NCBI GenBank assembly: GCA_023428295.1
Contig: JAEYYV010000416.1
Coordinates: 1 to 44,006 of the forward strand
DNA length: 44,006 nt
Origin: Pseudomonadota bacterium
GTDB taxonomy: Bacteria; Myxococcota_A; Polyangia; Haliangiales; Haliangiaceae
Direction: 5' to 3'
The notes beneath the pieces were generated by a model. The model was not told the DNA's origin. It saw only the letters and a program-made list of their open reading frames with translations, and did not search any database. The translations under genes and the position numbers were made by a program. Shown here one piece after another: positions 34,388 through 43,177 of this stretch (the first letter of the stretch is position 1; the number at the start of each line of letters is the position of its first letter).

Positions 34388-35377
34388 ATGTACTCGCTGA
34401 AGGGCAAGTCGGTGCTGGTCACCGGCGGAACGGGTTCGTTCGGAAAGCGCTTCGTCGCGACGGCGCTCGAGCGGTTGGAGCTCAAACGTCTCGTCGTGTT
34501 CAGCCGTGACGAGCTCAAGCAGTTCGAGATGCAGCAGAAGATCGATCACCCGAATCTTCGCTACTTCATCGGCGACGTCCGCGACGAGAAACGTCTCCAT
34601 CGCGCGTTCGAGGGCATCGACGTGGTCGTCCACGCTGCGGCGCTCAAGCAGGTGCCGGCGGCCGAGTACAACCCGTTCGAGGCGATCAAGACCAACATCT
34701 TTGGCGCCGAGAACATCATCAACGCTGCCATCGACCACGGCATCGAGCGCGTGATCGCGCTGTCCACCGACAAGGCGGCCAACCCGATCAATACGTACGG
34801 CGCCACCAAGCTGTGCTCGGACAAGCTGTTCGTCGCGGGTAACGTCTACGCCGGCGCGCGCAACACGCGGTTCTCGGTGGTGCGATACGGCAACGTCGTC
34901 GGCAGTCGCGGCAGCGTGATCCCGTTCTTCATGGCGAGGAAGAAGACCGGCACGCTGAAGATCACGGACCCGCGCATGACGCGCTTCTGGATCACGCTGC
35001 AGCAAGGCGTGGACTTCGTGATCGACAGCCTCGAGCGCATGCACGGTGGCGAGCTGTACGTTCCCAAGATCCCATCGATGAACATCATGGATCTCGCGAA
35101 CGCGATCGGCCCCGACTGCAAGCACGAGATCATCGGTATTCGCCCCGGCGAGAAGCTGCACGAGGTGATGGTCACCGAGGACGATGCTCGCAACACCGTC
35201 GAGCTCGAGGATCGCTACGTCGTGCTTCCGCAGTTCGACTACCCGTGGATCACGAGCGAGTACGGCAACGCCAAGCGCTGCGCGGAGAACTTCCGCTACG
35301 CGTCGGACACCAACGATCGCTGGCTGACGCGCGAGCAGCTCGTCGACATGACGCGGTCGATCGACGTCGAAGGCTGA
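34388..35377 (+). CDS. pseB: UDP-GlcNAc 4,6-dehydratase (inverting), PseB
   Basis: A 329-residue short-chain dehydrogenase catalysing the first step of pseudaminic acid synthesis: dehydration of UDP-GlcNAc with C5 inversion to the 4-keto-6-deoxy-altro sugar. The NADP site is TGGTGSFGK. The catalytic residues are Asp128, Lys129 and Tyr137 in STDKAANPINTYGATK, the same spacing as D132/K133/Y141 of H. pylori FlaA1, with Lys in place of the usual SDR residue. The C-terminal IPSMNIMDLA and GIRPGEKLHEVM are family hallmarks. The ATG at 34388 fits the family start. It stands alone on the plus strand, 7.8 kb from pseC at the right edge, though its product is the PseC substrate. Confidence 0.95.
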   Translation: MYSLKGKSVLVTGGTGSFGKRFVATALERLELKRLVVFSRDELKQFEMQQKIDHPNLRYFIGDVRDEKRLHRAFEGIDVVVHAAALKQVPAAEYNPFEAIKTNIFGAENIINAAIDHGIERVIALSTDKAANPINTYGATKLCSDKLFVAGNVYAGARNTRFSVVRYGNVVGSRGSVIPFFMARKKTGTLKITDPRMTRFWITLQQGVDFVIDSLERMHGGELYVPKIPSMNIMDLANAIGPDCKHEIIGIRPGEKLHEVMVTEDDARNTVELEDRYVVLPQFDYPWITSEYGNAKRCAENFRYASDTNDRWLTREQLVDMTRSIDVEG

Positions 35378-35397
35378 AACGGCGTCGACACCCGACG

Positions 35398-36357
35398 CTA
35401 CTTGCGCATCGACGCGACGACGTCGTCGAGGATCTGCGAGAGCGAGAGGGTCGGCTTCCAGCCGATCGCCTTCTCGATCTTCGACGTGTCGGGGATCCGG
35501 CGCACCATGTCCTCGAAGCCGGCCTCGTACGCCTCGCTGTACGGCACGTACTTGATCTCCGACTGCGATCCCGCGCGCTCTCTGATCTGCTCTGCGAGCG
35601 CAGAGATCGAGATCTCCGTACCCGAGCCGACGTTGAAGACCTCGCCGTAGAAGCTCTCTCTCTCCATGAGGCCGATCAGCGCGCGAACGACATCGGAGAC
35701 GTGCGTGAAGCACCGCGACTGCGTACCGTCGCCGAACACCGTGATCGGCTTGTTCTCGATCGCTTGGCGCACGAACGTGGGAATCACCATGCCGTACTGG
35801 CCGGTCTGCCGCGGTCCGACGGTGTTGAACAGACGCACGATCAGCGCCGGGAGCTTCTTCTCGCGGTAGTACGCGATGGCGAGGAACTCGTCGATCGCCT
35901 TGCTGCACGCGTACGACCAGCGCCCCATGTTGGTGGCGCCCAGCACGAGATCGCCATCCTCGCGGAACGGGAGCTGCGTGGACTTGCCGTAGACCTCGCT
36001 CGTGGAGGTGATGAGCACGGGACGCTTCTTCTTGCTCACGAGGTCGAGCACGATCTCGGTGAGCTTCACGTTGGTCTCGATCGTACGCACCGGTGACTCG
36101 ACGATCAGCTTCACGCCGACGGCCGCGGCGAGATGGAACACGGCATCACTCGCGTCGACGAGCTCGGCAAGCAGCGGCACGTTCGTGCAGCTGTCGATCG
36201 TGTAATGGAAGCGCGGGTTCTGCTTCAGGTGCGTGATGTTGTGGATGCTGCCTGTCGACAGGTCGTCGATGATCGAGACTTCGTGCCCGCGACGAAGGAG
36301 CTCCTCGGCGAGAAACGAGCCCACGAAGCCCGCGCCGCCCGTGATCAAGTAGTGCAT
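35398..36357 (-). CDS. NAD-dependent nucleotide-sugar epimerase/dehydratase (extended SDR)
   Basis: A 319-residue extended SDR. Visible parts are the NAD site ITGGAGFVGSFLAEEL, LAAAVGVKLIVESP, the catalytic STSEVYGKS with SYACSKAIDEF (Tyr and Lys), and a C-terminal sugar-binding region with RLFNTVGPRQTGQYGMVIP and VFGDGTQSRCFTHVSD. These traits resemble UDP-glucuronate decarboxylases and UDP-glucose 4-epimerase-like enzymes. The reaction cannot be settled by eye. It faces the pseB gene end-to-end with 20 bases between. It probably makes another activated sugar for the same glycan. Confidence 0.9.
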   Translation of the reverse strand: MHYLITGGAGFVGSFLAEELLRRGHEVSIIDDLSTGSIHNITHLKQNPRFHYTIDSCTNVPLLAELVDASDAVFHLAAAVGVKLIVESPVRTIETNVKLTEIVLDLVSKKKRPVLITSTSEVYGKSTQLPFREDGDLVLGATNMGRWSYACSKAIDEFLAIAYYREKKLPALIVRLFNTVGPRQTGQYGMVIPTFVRQAIENKPITVFGDGTQSRCFTHVSDVVRALIGLMERESFYGEVFNVGSGTEISISALAEQIRERAGSQSEIKYVPYSEAYEAGFEDMVRRIPDTSKIEKAIGWKPTLSLSQILDDVVASMRK

Positions 36358-36404
36358 GCGGCGGGCACCCTAACACGGCTTGCGTGGCTCATCGGGCAGA
36401 TGCT

Positions 36405-36410
36405 AAGGAG
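36405..36410 (+). promoter_or_regulatory. Shine-Dalgarno deciding a TTG start
   Basis: AAGGAG lies 7 bases before a TTG at 36418 and is in frame with the HlpA-like transferase. The ATG at 36400, 5 bases upstream of this site, has no ribosome site. The TTG is therefore preferred. Confidence 0.7.
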
Positions 36411-36417
36411 CAGCATC

Positions 36418-37356
36418 TTGGGTGGGCTCGAGACTCCAATCGCGTTGATGATGTTCAACCGGCCGGATCTGACGGCGACGGTGTTCGAGGCGATTCGCGC
36501 TGCCAAACCCAAGCGCTTGCTCGTCGTGGCGGATGGGCCACGCAACGAGGCCGAGCGCGCACGCACCGATGCGACGCGCGCCGTCATCGAGGTCGATTGG
36601 GAGTGCGAGCTCGAGACGAACTACGCGGAGCAGAACCTCGGGTGCAAGCGACGCGTAGGCTCGGGCATCAGCTGGGTGTTCGAGCGGTGTGAGGAGGCGA
36701 TCATCCTCGAGGACGACACGCTCCCTTCGCAGTCGTTCTTTCCGTTCGTGGATCGTCTGCTCGCGCGCTATCGCGATGACGAGCGCGTGATGTGCATCAC
36801 CGGCATGAACCTCGTGCCGGAGCCCAAGCCGCGCGGACCGGAGACGTATTACTTCTCGCGCTACGGAGCGACCAACGGGTGGGCGTCGTGGCGCCGCGCG
36901 TGGAAGTACTTCGATATCGACATGCGCGAGTGGCCCGAGTTCAAGCGCTCCGGTCGCATGAAGGATCTGTTTCCGCGTGCGGTGGAGCGCGCGTGGTGGA
37001 CGTTGCTGTTCGACCAGCAGCACGACGGACGCATCAACACGTGGGACTTCCAGTGGCTGTTCGCGCGCCTCGTGCAAGGTGGCCTCACCGTGTCGCCCAA
37101 GGTGAACATGGTGCAGAACCTGGGCTTCCGTCCCGACGGTACGCACACGGACTTCAAGATGCCCAAGACATGGCGCGCGGCGCTCGAGCACCACGAGCTG
37201 ACGGAGATCGTCGAGCCGCAGTACGTGCTGCCCGATCGCGAGATGGACACGTACTACTTCGACCAGATCTGGAATCCGCGCGGAGCAGCAGGCGTGGCGC
37301 TGTTCGGGCTGCAAGAGCTTCGCGACAAGTGGCGCGCTCGTCGAGGCCACCGGTGA
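36418..37356 (+). CDS. HlpA-like family glycosyltransferase (GT-A fold)
   Basis: A 312-residue cytosolic transferase, with the TTG at 36418 supported by a consensus ribosome site. The N-terminal domain has TPIALMMFNRPDLTATVFEA and LLVVADGPRNEAE. The metal-binding triad is EDD in ILEDDTLPSQSFFPF, followed by the acceptor side YFSRYGATNGWASWRRAW. These are the marks of the 'hemolytic protein HlpA-like' glycosyltransferases (a misnomer) found in O-antigen loci. Full length. The stop overlaps the GTG of the following gene (GTGA), so they are co-translated. Confidence 0.87.
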   Translation: MGGLETPIALMMFNRPDLTATVFEAIRAAKPKRLLVVADGPRNEAERARTDATRAVIEVDWECELETNYAEQNLGCKRRVGSGISWVFERCEEAIILEDDTLPSQSFFPFVDRLLARYRDDERVMCITGMNLVPEPKPRGPETYYFSRYGATNGWASWRRAWKYFDIDMREWPEFKRSGRMKDLFPRAVERAWWTLLFDQQHDGRINTWDFQWLFARLVQGGLTVSPKVNMVQNLGFRPDGTHTDFKMPKTWRAALEHHELTEIVEPQYVLPDREMDTYYFDQIWNPRGAAGVALFGLQELRDKWRARRGHR

Positions 37357-38762
37357 GAGCGCTGTTCGTCTCGCTGTACGCCGACACGCCTCACTTCGAG
37401 ACCGAGCTAGAGCTGATCGCGGACCTCCTGGACCGGGGCGACGACGTCACGGTCCTTCGCTGCACCGGACAGCTCGCATCGTGCCTCAAGAACCCCGCCC
37501 ACAAGCGGTACGTGTGCCGCGAGTGTGTCTCGAAGATCGACGCAGGTCTGCGCACACTGCCGCGAGTACGTACCGAACAGATGCGCGACGTGGCTGTCGA
37601 TCCGCGCTTACCTCAGCACTTCGCATCCGCCGACGAGCTGAGGTCGTACTCGCTCGACGGCGCGGAGCTCGGCCGCGGCGTCTACGCGACGGTGTGCGGC
37701 CATGCGTTCAAGGATCCGAAGTTCGACACGCGGCGCTGGGCCGCCACGATCCGCACCGAGCTCGAGGCTACGTACATGGCGTTCGCGAACACGCGCGACG
37801 CGATCACGAAGCACCGCATCGACCGCGTGTACATCTTCAACGGTCGCTTCGCCACCACGCACGGGGTGATCTGCGCCGCGCAGCAAGCAGGCATCGCGTA
37901 CTCGACACACGAGCGCGGTGGCATGCCCGATCGATATCTCCTCCGTGATCGCGCGTTGCCCCACGACCTCGCGCTCAACACCGCCGAGATCGAAGCGGTG
38001 TGGGCTGACGCGCCCGCCGACAAAGAGACCATCGCGCGACGCTGGTTCCTCGAGCGACGCAACGGCGTCGAGCGCGCGTGGCCGTCCTTCACCAAGGCGC
38101 AGACGGTGGGACTCCTCCCCGCGGGCTTCGACGCGAAGAAGCACAACATCGCGGTGTTCAACTCCACGATGGAGGAGTACGCGTCCTTCACGCAGTGGCG
38201 CTCCCCGATCTACGAGGACGAGGTGATCGGCGTTGCTCGCATCGCGCGCGATCTGTCCTCGCGTCCGAACACGCAGCTCTATCTGCGCGTGCACCCGCAC
38301 CTGAAGGGGATCCCGCGCGACGACAACTATCAGCTCCGCGGCTACGCCGAGCTCGAGCGAACGACTCCGAATCTGACCGTGATCTGGCCGGAGAGTCCGG
38401 TCCACACCTACGAGCTCCTCGATCGCGCGAGCGTCGCGCTGACCTTCGGCTCCACCGTCGGCGCCGAGGCTTGTTTCTGGGGCACGCCGAGCGTGCTCGC
38501 GGGACACGCGCTGTACGAGAAGCTCGATTGCGCGCACACGCCGCGCGATCACGACGCGGTCATGGCGCTCCTCACGACGGTGCCCACGGCGAAGCCACAG
38601 ATCGGCGCGATGAAGTACGGCTACTGGGAGACGGCGCGCGGCCTCCCCTACCGGCGGTTTCGGCCCACGGGCCTGTTCACGGGCAACTGGCTCGACGGTC
38701 CGTGCAAAGCGAGCCTGCCGGTGCGACTGCAGGCGGCCGTGCTGTCGCGTCTGGGCCGCTAG
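37353..38762 (+). CDS. Capsule-type GT-B transferase with N-terminal Cys motif
   Basis: A 469-residue cytosolic protein, GTG start overlapping the preceding stop by 4 bases. The first 60 residues hold CTGQLASC and later YVCRECVSK, a C-x6-C...C-x2-C arrangement that could bind zinc and recurs in surface-polysaccharide proteins of this type. The C-terminal half has QLYLRVHPHLKG and SVALTFGSTVGAEACFWGTP, the sugar-nucleotide pocket of GT-B-like capsule proteins, as in the gene at 29057. Donor and acceptor are unknown. It is co-translated with the HlpA-like transferase, so they probably add consecutive sugars. The last 4 bases overlap the converging AKR gene. Confidence 0.8.
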   Translation: MRALFVSLYADTPHFETELELIADLLDRGDDVTVLRCTGQLASCLKNPAHKRYVCRECVSKIDAGLRTLPRVRTEQMRDVAVDPRLPQHFASADELRSYSLDGAELGRGVYATVCGHAFKDPKFDTRRWAATIRTELEATYMAFANTRDAITKHRIDRVYIFNGRFATTHGVICAAQQAGIAYSTHERGGMPDRYLLRDRALPHDLALNTAEIEAVWADAPADKETIARRWFLERRNGVERAWPSFTKAQTVGLLPAGFDAKKHNIAVFNSTMEEYASFTQWRSPIYEDEVIGVARIARDLSSRPNTQLYLRVHPHLKGIPRDDNYQLRGYAELERTTPNLTVIWPESPVHTYELLDRASVALTFGSTVGAEACFWGTPSVLAGHALYEKLDCAHTPRDHDAVMALLTTVPTAKPQIGAMKYGYWETARGLPYRRFRPTGLFTGNWLDGPCKASLPVRLQAAVLSRLGR

Positions 38763-39598
38763 CGCCAGGTGCGCGGATCGGACGCGGGATCGTCGCCGAG
38801 GTCGAGCGAGAGAATCGCCGCGCGTTCGGCGCCTGAGAGCGCGTCGCTCGACGCGATCGCGACTGCTTCGTCGAGCTGCGCGATGCGATCGATGCCGACG
38901 AGGACATGCGCGATGGCGGGATGCTCGAGCGCCGCTCGCAGCGCGAGGCGTGTCACGCGCGGCGAGACGGCGCGCACGCGAGCGATGCCCGCGCGCAGCG
39001 TCGGACGATCCGGAAGCGCGCGTCCCTCGTCGGTGAGTGCACCTTGCAATAACACGCTGCGAACCGCCGTCGTGATGCGCCCGCCGAGCGCGGTCACCAC
39101 GCCTTGGCGCAGCAGGTTGAACTCGCACTGGATCACGTCGAAGAGGCCGCTGCGCAGCGCGGCGACCGCGTCGTCGATGCCGTACGTCGTGGCACCGAGC
39201 TGCGTCACGCGCGCATCACCGCGCAGGCGCGACCACGCGGAGGTCCACGCTGCATCCCGCGCGAGCGGTGCGGTCCAGTTGTGCCACTGCAAGAGCTCGA
39301 CGCGCGAGCGCCGGAGACGAGCGAGCGACTGATCGAGCGATGCGCTCGGATCGCCCGACGCGACCTTGGTCCACACACGACCTCGTGCACCGAGGACGCG
39401 GCCGAGGCGCTCCTCGGAGTTGCCGTACGCGGGTGCGGTGTCGAACGTGGTGATGCCGAGCTCGAGTGCGCGCTCGACGAGGGACTCGACCTCCGTGTCG
39501 CTCGGCGCTTCGTTCGCTACGCCCGCCGCGCGCGGCAACCCATACGAGAGCCCGAGCGAGACCGCGCCGAACACGAGCTTTCCGCGCAGGTCAGGCAC
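38759..39598 (-). CDS. Aldo/keto reductase of the nonulosonate operon
   Basis: A 279-residue AKR-family oxidoreductase expected to use NADPH on a carbonyl sugar. The catalytic tetrad is visible: Asp and Tyr of TFDTAPAYGNSEERLG, Lys of RVWTKVASG and His of ELLQWHNW. The cofactor end is near HPAIAHVLVGI. GTG start, overlapping the stop of the SpsF-aminotransferase gene by 8 bases, so it is the last gene of that operon. Its substrate is unknown. AKRs of this type occur beside SpsF/aminotransferase genes in other sugar loci, so a reduction step on the nonulosonate or an aminated intermediate is plausible. Confidence 0.9.
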   Translation of the reverse strand: MPDLRGKLVFGAVSLGLSYGLPRAAGVANEAPSDTEVESLVERALELGITTFDTAPAYGNSEERLGRVLGARGRVWTKVASGDPSASLDQSLARLRRSRVELLQWHNWTAPLARDAAWTSAWSRLRGDARVTQLGATTYGIDDAVAALRSGLFDVIQCEFNLLRQGVVTALGGRITTAVRSVLLQGALTDEGRALPDRPTLRAGIARVRAVSPRVTRLALRAALEHPAIAHVLVGIDRIAQLDEAVAIASSDALSGAERAAILSLDLGDDPASDPRTWR

Positions 39599-41639
39599 GG
39601 CGGAACACGAGCTCGTTCACCTTGCCGAGCGTCAGTTGGTCCACGACGCTAGAGTCGAGCGCGAAGCGCAGCACGCGCATCGCGTGACGGTATGCCTCGA
39701 TCGTCGTTGCGATGTCTTCGGCGGTGTGCGCGAGGCTGATGAACTGGCTGCCCGAGAACAAGATGCCGTGGCGAAGCATCTCCTGCTGGAACAGCGTCTT
39801 TAGCTGCATGCCGGTCCACGGCGCTCGGTCGACGAACGTGACCACGGACCACGGCGCGAGACCGACACAATCCGTGAGGTCCGCGAGATCGAACTCCTTC
39901 GCGATCGCGCGATAGCCCTCTTGGAGCTGCGCGCCGAGCGTCCAGCAATGCGCCCAATACTGGTGCTTCTCCATCACGTCGATCGTGGCGAGCGCAGCGG
40001 CGATCGCGGTGGTCTCGCCGCCGAACGTGAACGAGAAGAAGATCTCCTCGAACGGCTCCATGAACTCGCGCGTTCCGGCGACGACGGAGATCGGGACGCC
40101 GTTCGCCATGCCCTTGCCCATCGAGCACAGATCCGGCGTGACGCCGAAGTGCTCTTGCGCGCCGCCGCGCGCGTAGCGGAACCCCGAGATGACCTCGTCG
40201 AAGACGAGCACCGCGCCGTACTCGGTCGCGAGCTCGCGCACGCCCTCGAGGTAACCGGGCTGCGGCACCACCGCGCCGACCGGTTCGAGGATCACGGCCG
40301 CGCACGGCGTCTCGGTCAGGAGCGCTTCGAGCGCGGCGAGGTTGTTGTACGGGAACGGTCTGGTCAGCTCCATCACTTCCGATGGAACGCCTCGCGCGCG
40401 AATGCCGTAGCCCGCGTCGATCGACCAGTCCTGCCAGCCGTGATAGCCGCAGCGTGCGACGTGCTTGCGCCCCGTCTTGGCGCGCGCGGCGCGAATGCAC
40501 GCACTCGTCGCATCGCTGCCGTTCTTGCCAAAACGCACGCGCTCGGCGCACGGGACCATCTCGACGATGCGCTCGGCGAGCGTGATCTCGAGCGGGTGCA
40601 TCAGCGAGAAGCTCGTGCCGTCGGCGGCCTGCTTCGCGATCGCCTCGACGACCTCGCGCCGTCCGTGACCGAGCGATACCGCGCCGAGCCCCATCGGGTA
40701 GTCGAGGAAGCGATTGCCATCCGCGTCCCAGACGTACGCCCCTTCGCCGCGCACGAGGTACTTCGGGCCGAAGCCGTTCACGAACTGGCTCGGCCCCTTC
40801 GACAGCGTCTGCGTACCGGCGGGGATCAGCTCCTTGCCACGCTCCCATAGCGCGTTCGACGTCTCGATGGTCGGCCGCGCCGCCTGCTGCTCGAGGTCAC
40901 GCAGGTAGGAACCGACAGCGCCTTCGTTTCGATTGGACACGGTGCTCCGTTGCGCGAGATCGCGCCGTTCAGCGAGGACCCGTCGCAGGTCCGCCAGGGT
41001 CGGGACGTTGGTACCGCTCGCAGCGACGAGATCGGCGACGTTCGCGAGATCCGCGGGCACGTCGATGGTCAGGCGATACATCGATTCGTCGCCGGCGGGA
41101 TTGGTGTAATTGCCGATCTTGAAGCGCTGCGGGTTCTCGCGCAGAAACGGCGTGACGTGCTCGCGCTGATGCCCGGGACGGGCCTCGCGTTGCGCGATCT
41201 CGAGCGCGGACATCTTGATGATCTCGAGATCGAGACCGTCGGGGAACGTCGGTGGCGAGACGTTCGAGAAGTAGTCGTAGTCACCCTGCGCCACCGCATC
41301 GAGCATCGCGTCGAGCGTGTTTGGATCGACGAGCGGGCAATCGCCGGTGACGCGCACGACGACATCGGGCGACGCGAGGCGCGCGGCCTCGATGAAGCGC
41401 TCGAGCACGTCCTCGAGGCTGCCGCGATACACGGAGAAGCCTGCGCGCTCGACAGCCTTCGCGAGGGGGGCGTCGTCGGGTGACGTGCTCGTCGCGAGGA
41501 CCACGCGATCGACGCGCGTTGCCTTGGCGAGCCGGCGCAGGATGTACACGGCGAGCGGATCTCCCGCGAGCGGCGCGAGCACCTTGCCCGGAAACCGCGA
41601 GGAGGACATGCGCGCTTGAACGACCGCGCAGACCGTCAT
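39591..41639 (-). CDS. SpsF-like cytidylyltransferase fused to a class III aminotransferase
   Basis: A 682-residue fusion. Residues 1 to about 240 are an SpsF-type nucleotidyltransferase: VVQARMSSSRFPGKVLAPLAG, VVRVTGDCPLVDP and FPDGLDLEII. By analogy this activates a nonulosonate with CTP. Residues about 265-682 are a class III PLP aminotransferase resembling glutamate-1-semialdehyde aminomutase: FVNGFGPKYLVRGEGAYVWD, FGKNGSDATSACIRAARA, LVFDEVISGFR and Lys about 509 in MGKGMANGVPISVVAG. The ATG at 41639 overlaps the pseI stop (ATGA); an upstream extension of the frame has no support. The two activities being on one chain suggests they act on the same or successive intermediates. The aminotransferase substrate is not known. 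Confidence 0.9.
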   Translation of the reverse strand: MTVCAVVQARMSSSRFPGKVLAPLAGDPLAVYILRRLAKATRVDRVVLATSTSPDDAPLAKAVERAGFSVYRGSLEDVLERFIEAARLASPDVVVRVTGDCPLVDPNTLDAMLDAVAQGDYDYFSNVSPPTFPDGLDLEIIKMSALEIAQREARPGHQREHVTPFLRENPQRFKIGNYTNPAGDESMYRLTIDVPADLANVADLVAASGTNVPTLADLRRVLAERRDLAQRSTVSNRNEGAVGSYLRDLEQQAARPTIETSNALWERGKELIPAGTQTLSKGPSQFVNGFGPKYLVRGEGAYVWDADGNRFLDYPMGLGAVSLGHGRREVVEAIAKQAADGTSFSLMHPLEITLAERIVEMVPCAERVRFGKNGSDATSACIRAARAKTGRKHVARCGYHGWQDWSIDAGYGIRARGVPSEVMELTRPFPYNNLAALEALLTETPCAAVILEPVGAVVPQPGYLEGVRELATEYGAVLVFDEVISGFRYARGGAQEHFGVTPDLCSMGKGMANGVPISVVAGTREFMEPFEEIFFSFTFGGETTAIAAALATIDVMEKHQYWAHCWTLGAQLQEGYRAIAKEFDLADLTDCVGLAPWSVVTFVDRAPWTGMQLKTLFQQEMLRHGILFSGSQFISLAHTAEDIATTIEAYRHAMRVLRFALDSSVVDQLTLGKVNELVFRRA

Positions 41640-43177
41640 TGGCTGCCCGTTTGCGGATACGGCGCGATCCGGCGCTCGCACCGCTGCACGGCCACACCGC
41701 GCTCGACGCCGTCGACAAAGCCGTAGAAGCCAGCAGCCTCGAACGCGCGGCGGCTCGCCGTGTTCTCGGGCTTGATCACCGCGACGAGGCGCACGGCACC
41801 TCGCGCGAGTGCGATCGCCTCGGCAGCGCGAAGCAGCGCGAGTGCGTAGCCCTTGCCACGCTCCTCGGGTGCGATCGTGAGCGACACCTCGAGGCACGCC
41901 ACGCCATGCGCGTCGAGGCGAATCGTGCCGAGACCGCGGCCGTCATGCTCGGCCACGAACAGCGAGCTCTCCGTCGACGCGAGGGTCCTCGCGAGCCACG
42001 CGCGGTGGCTCTCGATCGTGACCTCGTTCGAATCGATCGACATCGCTCGCGTCTGCGGGTCGTTGCGCCACGCGAGCAGCGCATCGGCATCGGCCACCGT
42101 TGCCGGGCGGAGCGTCACGTCCAACGTCTCGCGGCGAGGACCGACGAGGTCCCACGAAAGCGGCGTGGCAGCATCGACGTCGCGCGTGGCGACGCTACCG
42201 AGCACGCGGCCGATGTAGCGCGGGTCGAGACCATTGGACGGACGCACGCTGCGCACGTTGCTCGTGGTGAACGTCTCGCCCGCCTTCACGGGCGCGCTCA
42301 CGAACAGCGAGCGGCGAAACGCCGTGCTTCCGACTTCCTCGGCGGACGGCCCGAAGCGCGGGCGACCGAGCGCGGCGCTCGTGGTGCGCACATCGCGAAC
42401 GAGCGCCGCGAGCTCGTCGGGATCGAGCGAGAAGAACGCGTCGGGGCCGCCGACGGAGCGATCGAGGATGAAGTGCTTCTCGATCAGCTTTGCGCCGAGC
42501 GCGACCGACGCGATCGCGACCGTGTTGTCGCGCGTGTGATCCGACAGACCGAGCACCACGCCGAGGTTGCGCAGAAGGTCATAGCTGCGCAGGTCCATCG
42601 ACTCTGGCTTGGCCGGATACGACGACACGCAGCGCAACAGCGCGAGCGAGTTGTTACCCGCCTCGCGGCACGTGGCGAGCGCCGCCTCGATGTTCGCGAG
42701 CGACGCCATTCCCGTCGACAGGATCATTGGTTTGCCCGTGCGCGCGATCTCTTCGACGAGCGCGAGGTCGTTCAGCTCGAACGACGCCACCTTGTGCGCG
42801 GGGACATTCAAGCTCTCGAGGAACGCGACCGCCGTGGCGTCGAACGGTGTCGAGAAGCACTCGAGGCCGTTGGCGTGTGCGCACTCGATCAGCTCGGCGT
42901 GCCACTCCCATGGGGTCATCGCTTCTGCGTACAGATCGTGGAGCGTGCGCCCTGCCCATTCGTTCTTCGACTTCACGACGAACAGCGGCGCGTTGCTCGC
43001 CAACGTGAGCGTGTCGGGCGTGTACGTCTGGAGCTTGATCGCATCCGCGCCCGCCTTGGCCGCGGCCTCGATCGTACGCAGCGCGATGTCCTTGCGTTGC
43101 CCGTGGTTCGCGGACAGCTCGGCGATGATAAACACCGGCGCGTCACCGCCGATCTGATGCCTGCCGATCGAGAACAT
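41636..43177 (-). CDS. pseI: Pseudaminic acid synthase (PseI) fused to a PseH-like GNAT domain
   Basis: A 513-residue fusion. Residues 1 to about 265 are a NeuB-type barrel condensing an amino sugar with phosphoenolpyruvate. PseI-type signatures include ELSANHGQRKDIAL, AIKLQTYTPDTLTL, FSTPFDATAVAFLES and STGMASLANI. About 280-345 is the SAF antifreeze-like domain (FRRSLFVSAPVKAGE, VRPSNGLDP). About 355-505 is a GNAT acetyltransferase: LRPATVADADALLAWRND and the acetyl-CoA loop PEERGKGYALALL. PseH acetylates the 4-amino group two steps before PseI, so the GNAT is the natural PseH candidate. ATG at 43177 (TGATG with the pseC stop) or the adjacent GTG at 43180. Confidence 0.93.
   Translation of the reverse strand: MFSIGRHQIGGDAPVFIIAELSANHGQRKDIALRTIEAAAKAGADAIKLQTYTPDTLTLASNAPLFVVKSKNEWAGRTLHDLYAEAMTPWEWHAELIECAHANGLECFSTPFDATAVAFLESLNVPAHKVASFELNDLALVEEIARTGKPMILSTGMASLANIEAALATCREAGNNSLALLRCVSSYPAKPESMDLRSYDLLRNLGVVLGLSDHTRDNTVAIASVALGAKLIEKHFILDRSVGGPDAFFSLDPDELAALVRDVRTTSAALGRPRFGPSAEEVGSTAFRRSLFVSAPVKAGETFTTSNVRSVRPSNGLDPRYIGRVLGSVATRDVDAATPLSWDLVGPRRETLDVTLRPATVADADALLAWRNDPQTRAMSIDSNEVTIESHRAWLARTLASTESSLFVAEHDGRGLGTIRLDAHGVACLEVSLTIAPEERGKGYALALLRAAEAIALARGAVRLVAVIKPENTASRRAFEAAGFYGFVDGVERGVAVQRCERRIAPYPQTGSQ

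Noticed and set aside
29057..38762. PseG candidate among the two GT-B-like genes (29057, 37353)
   Set aside because: Neither shows the PseG N-terminal GxGHxxR pattern, and both are longer than PseG.
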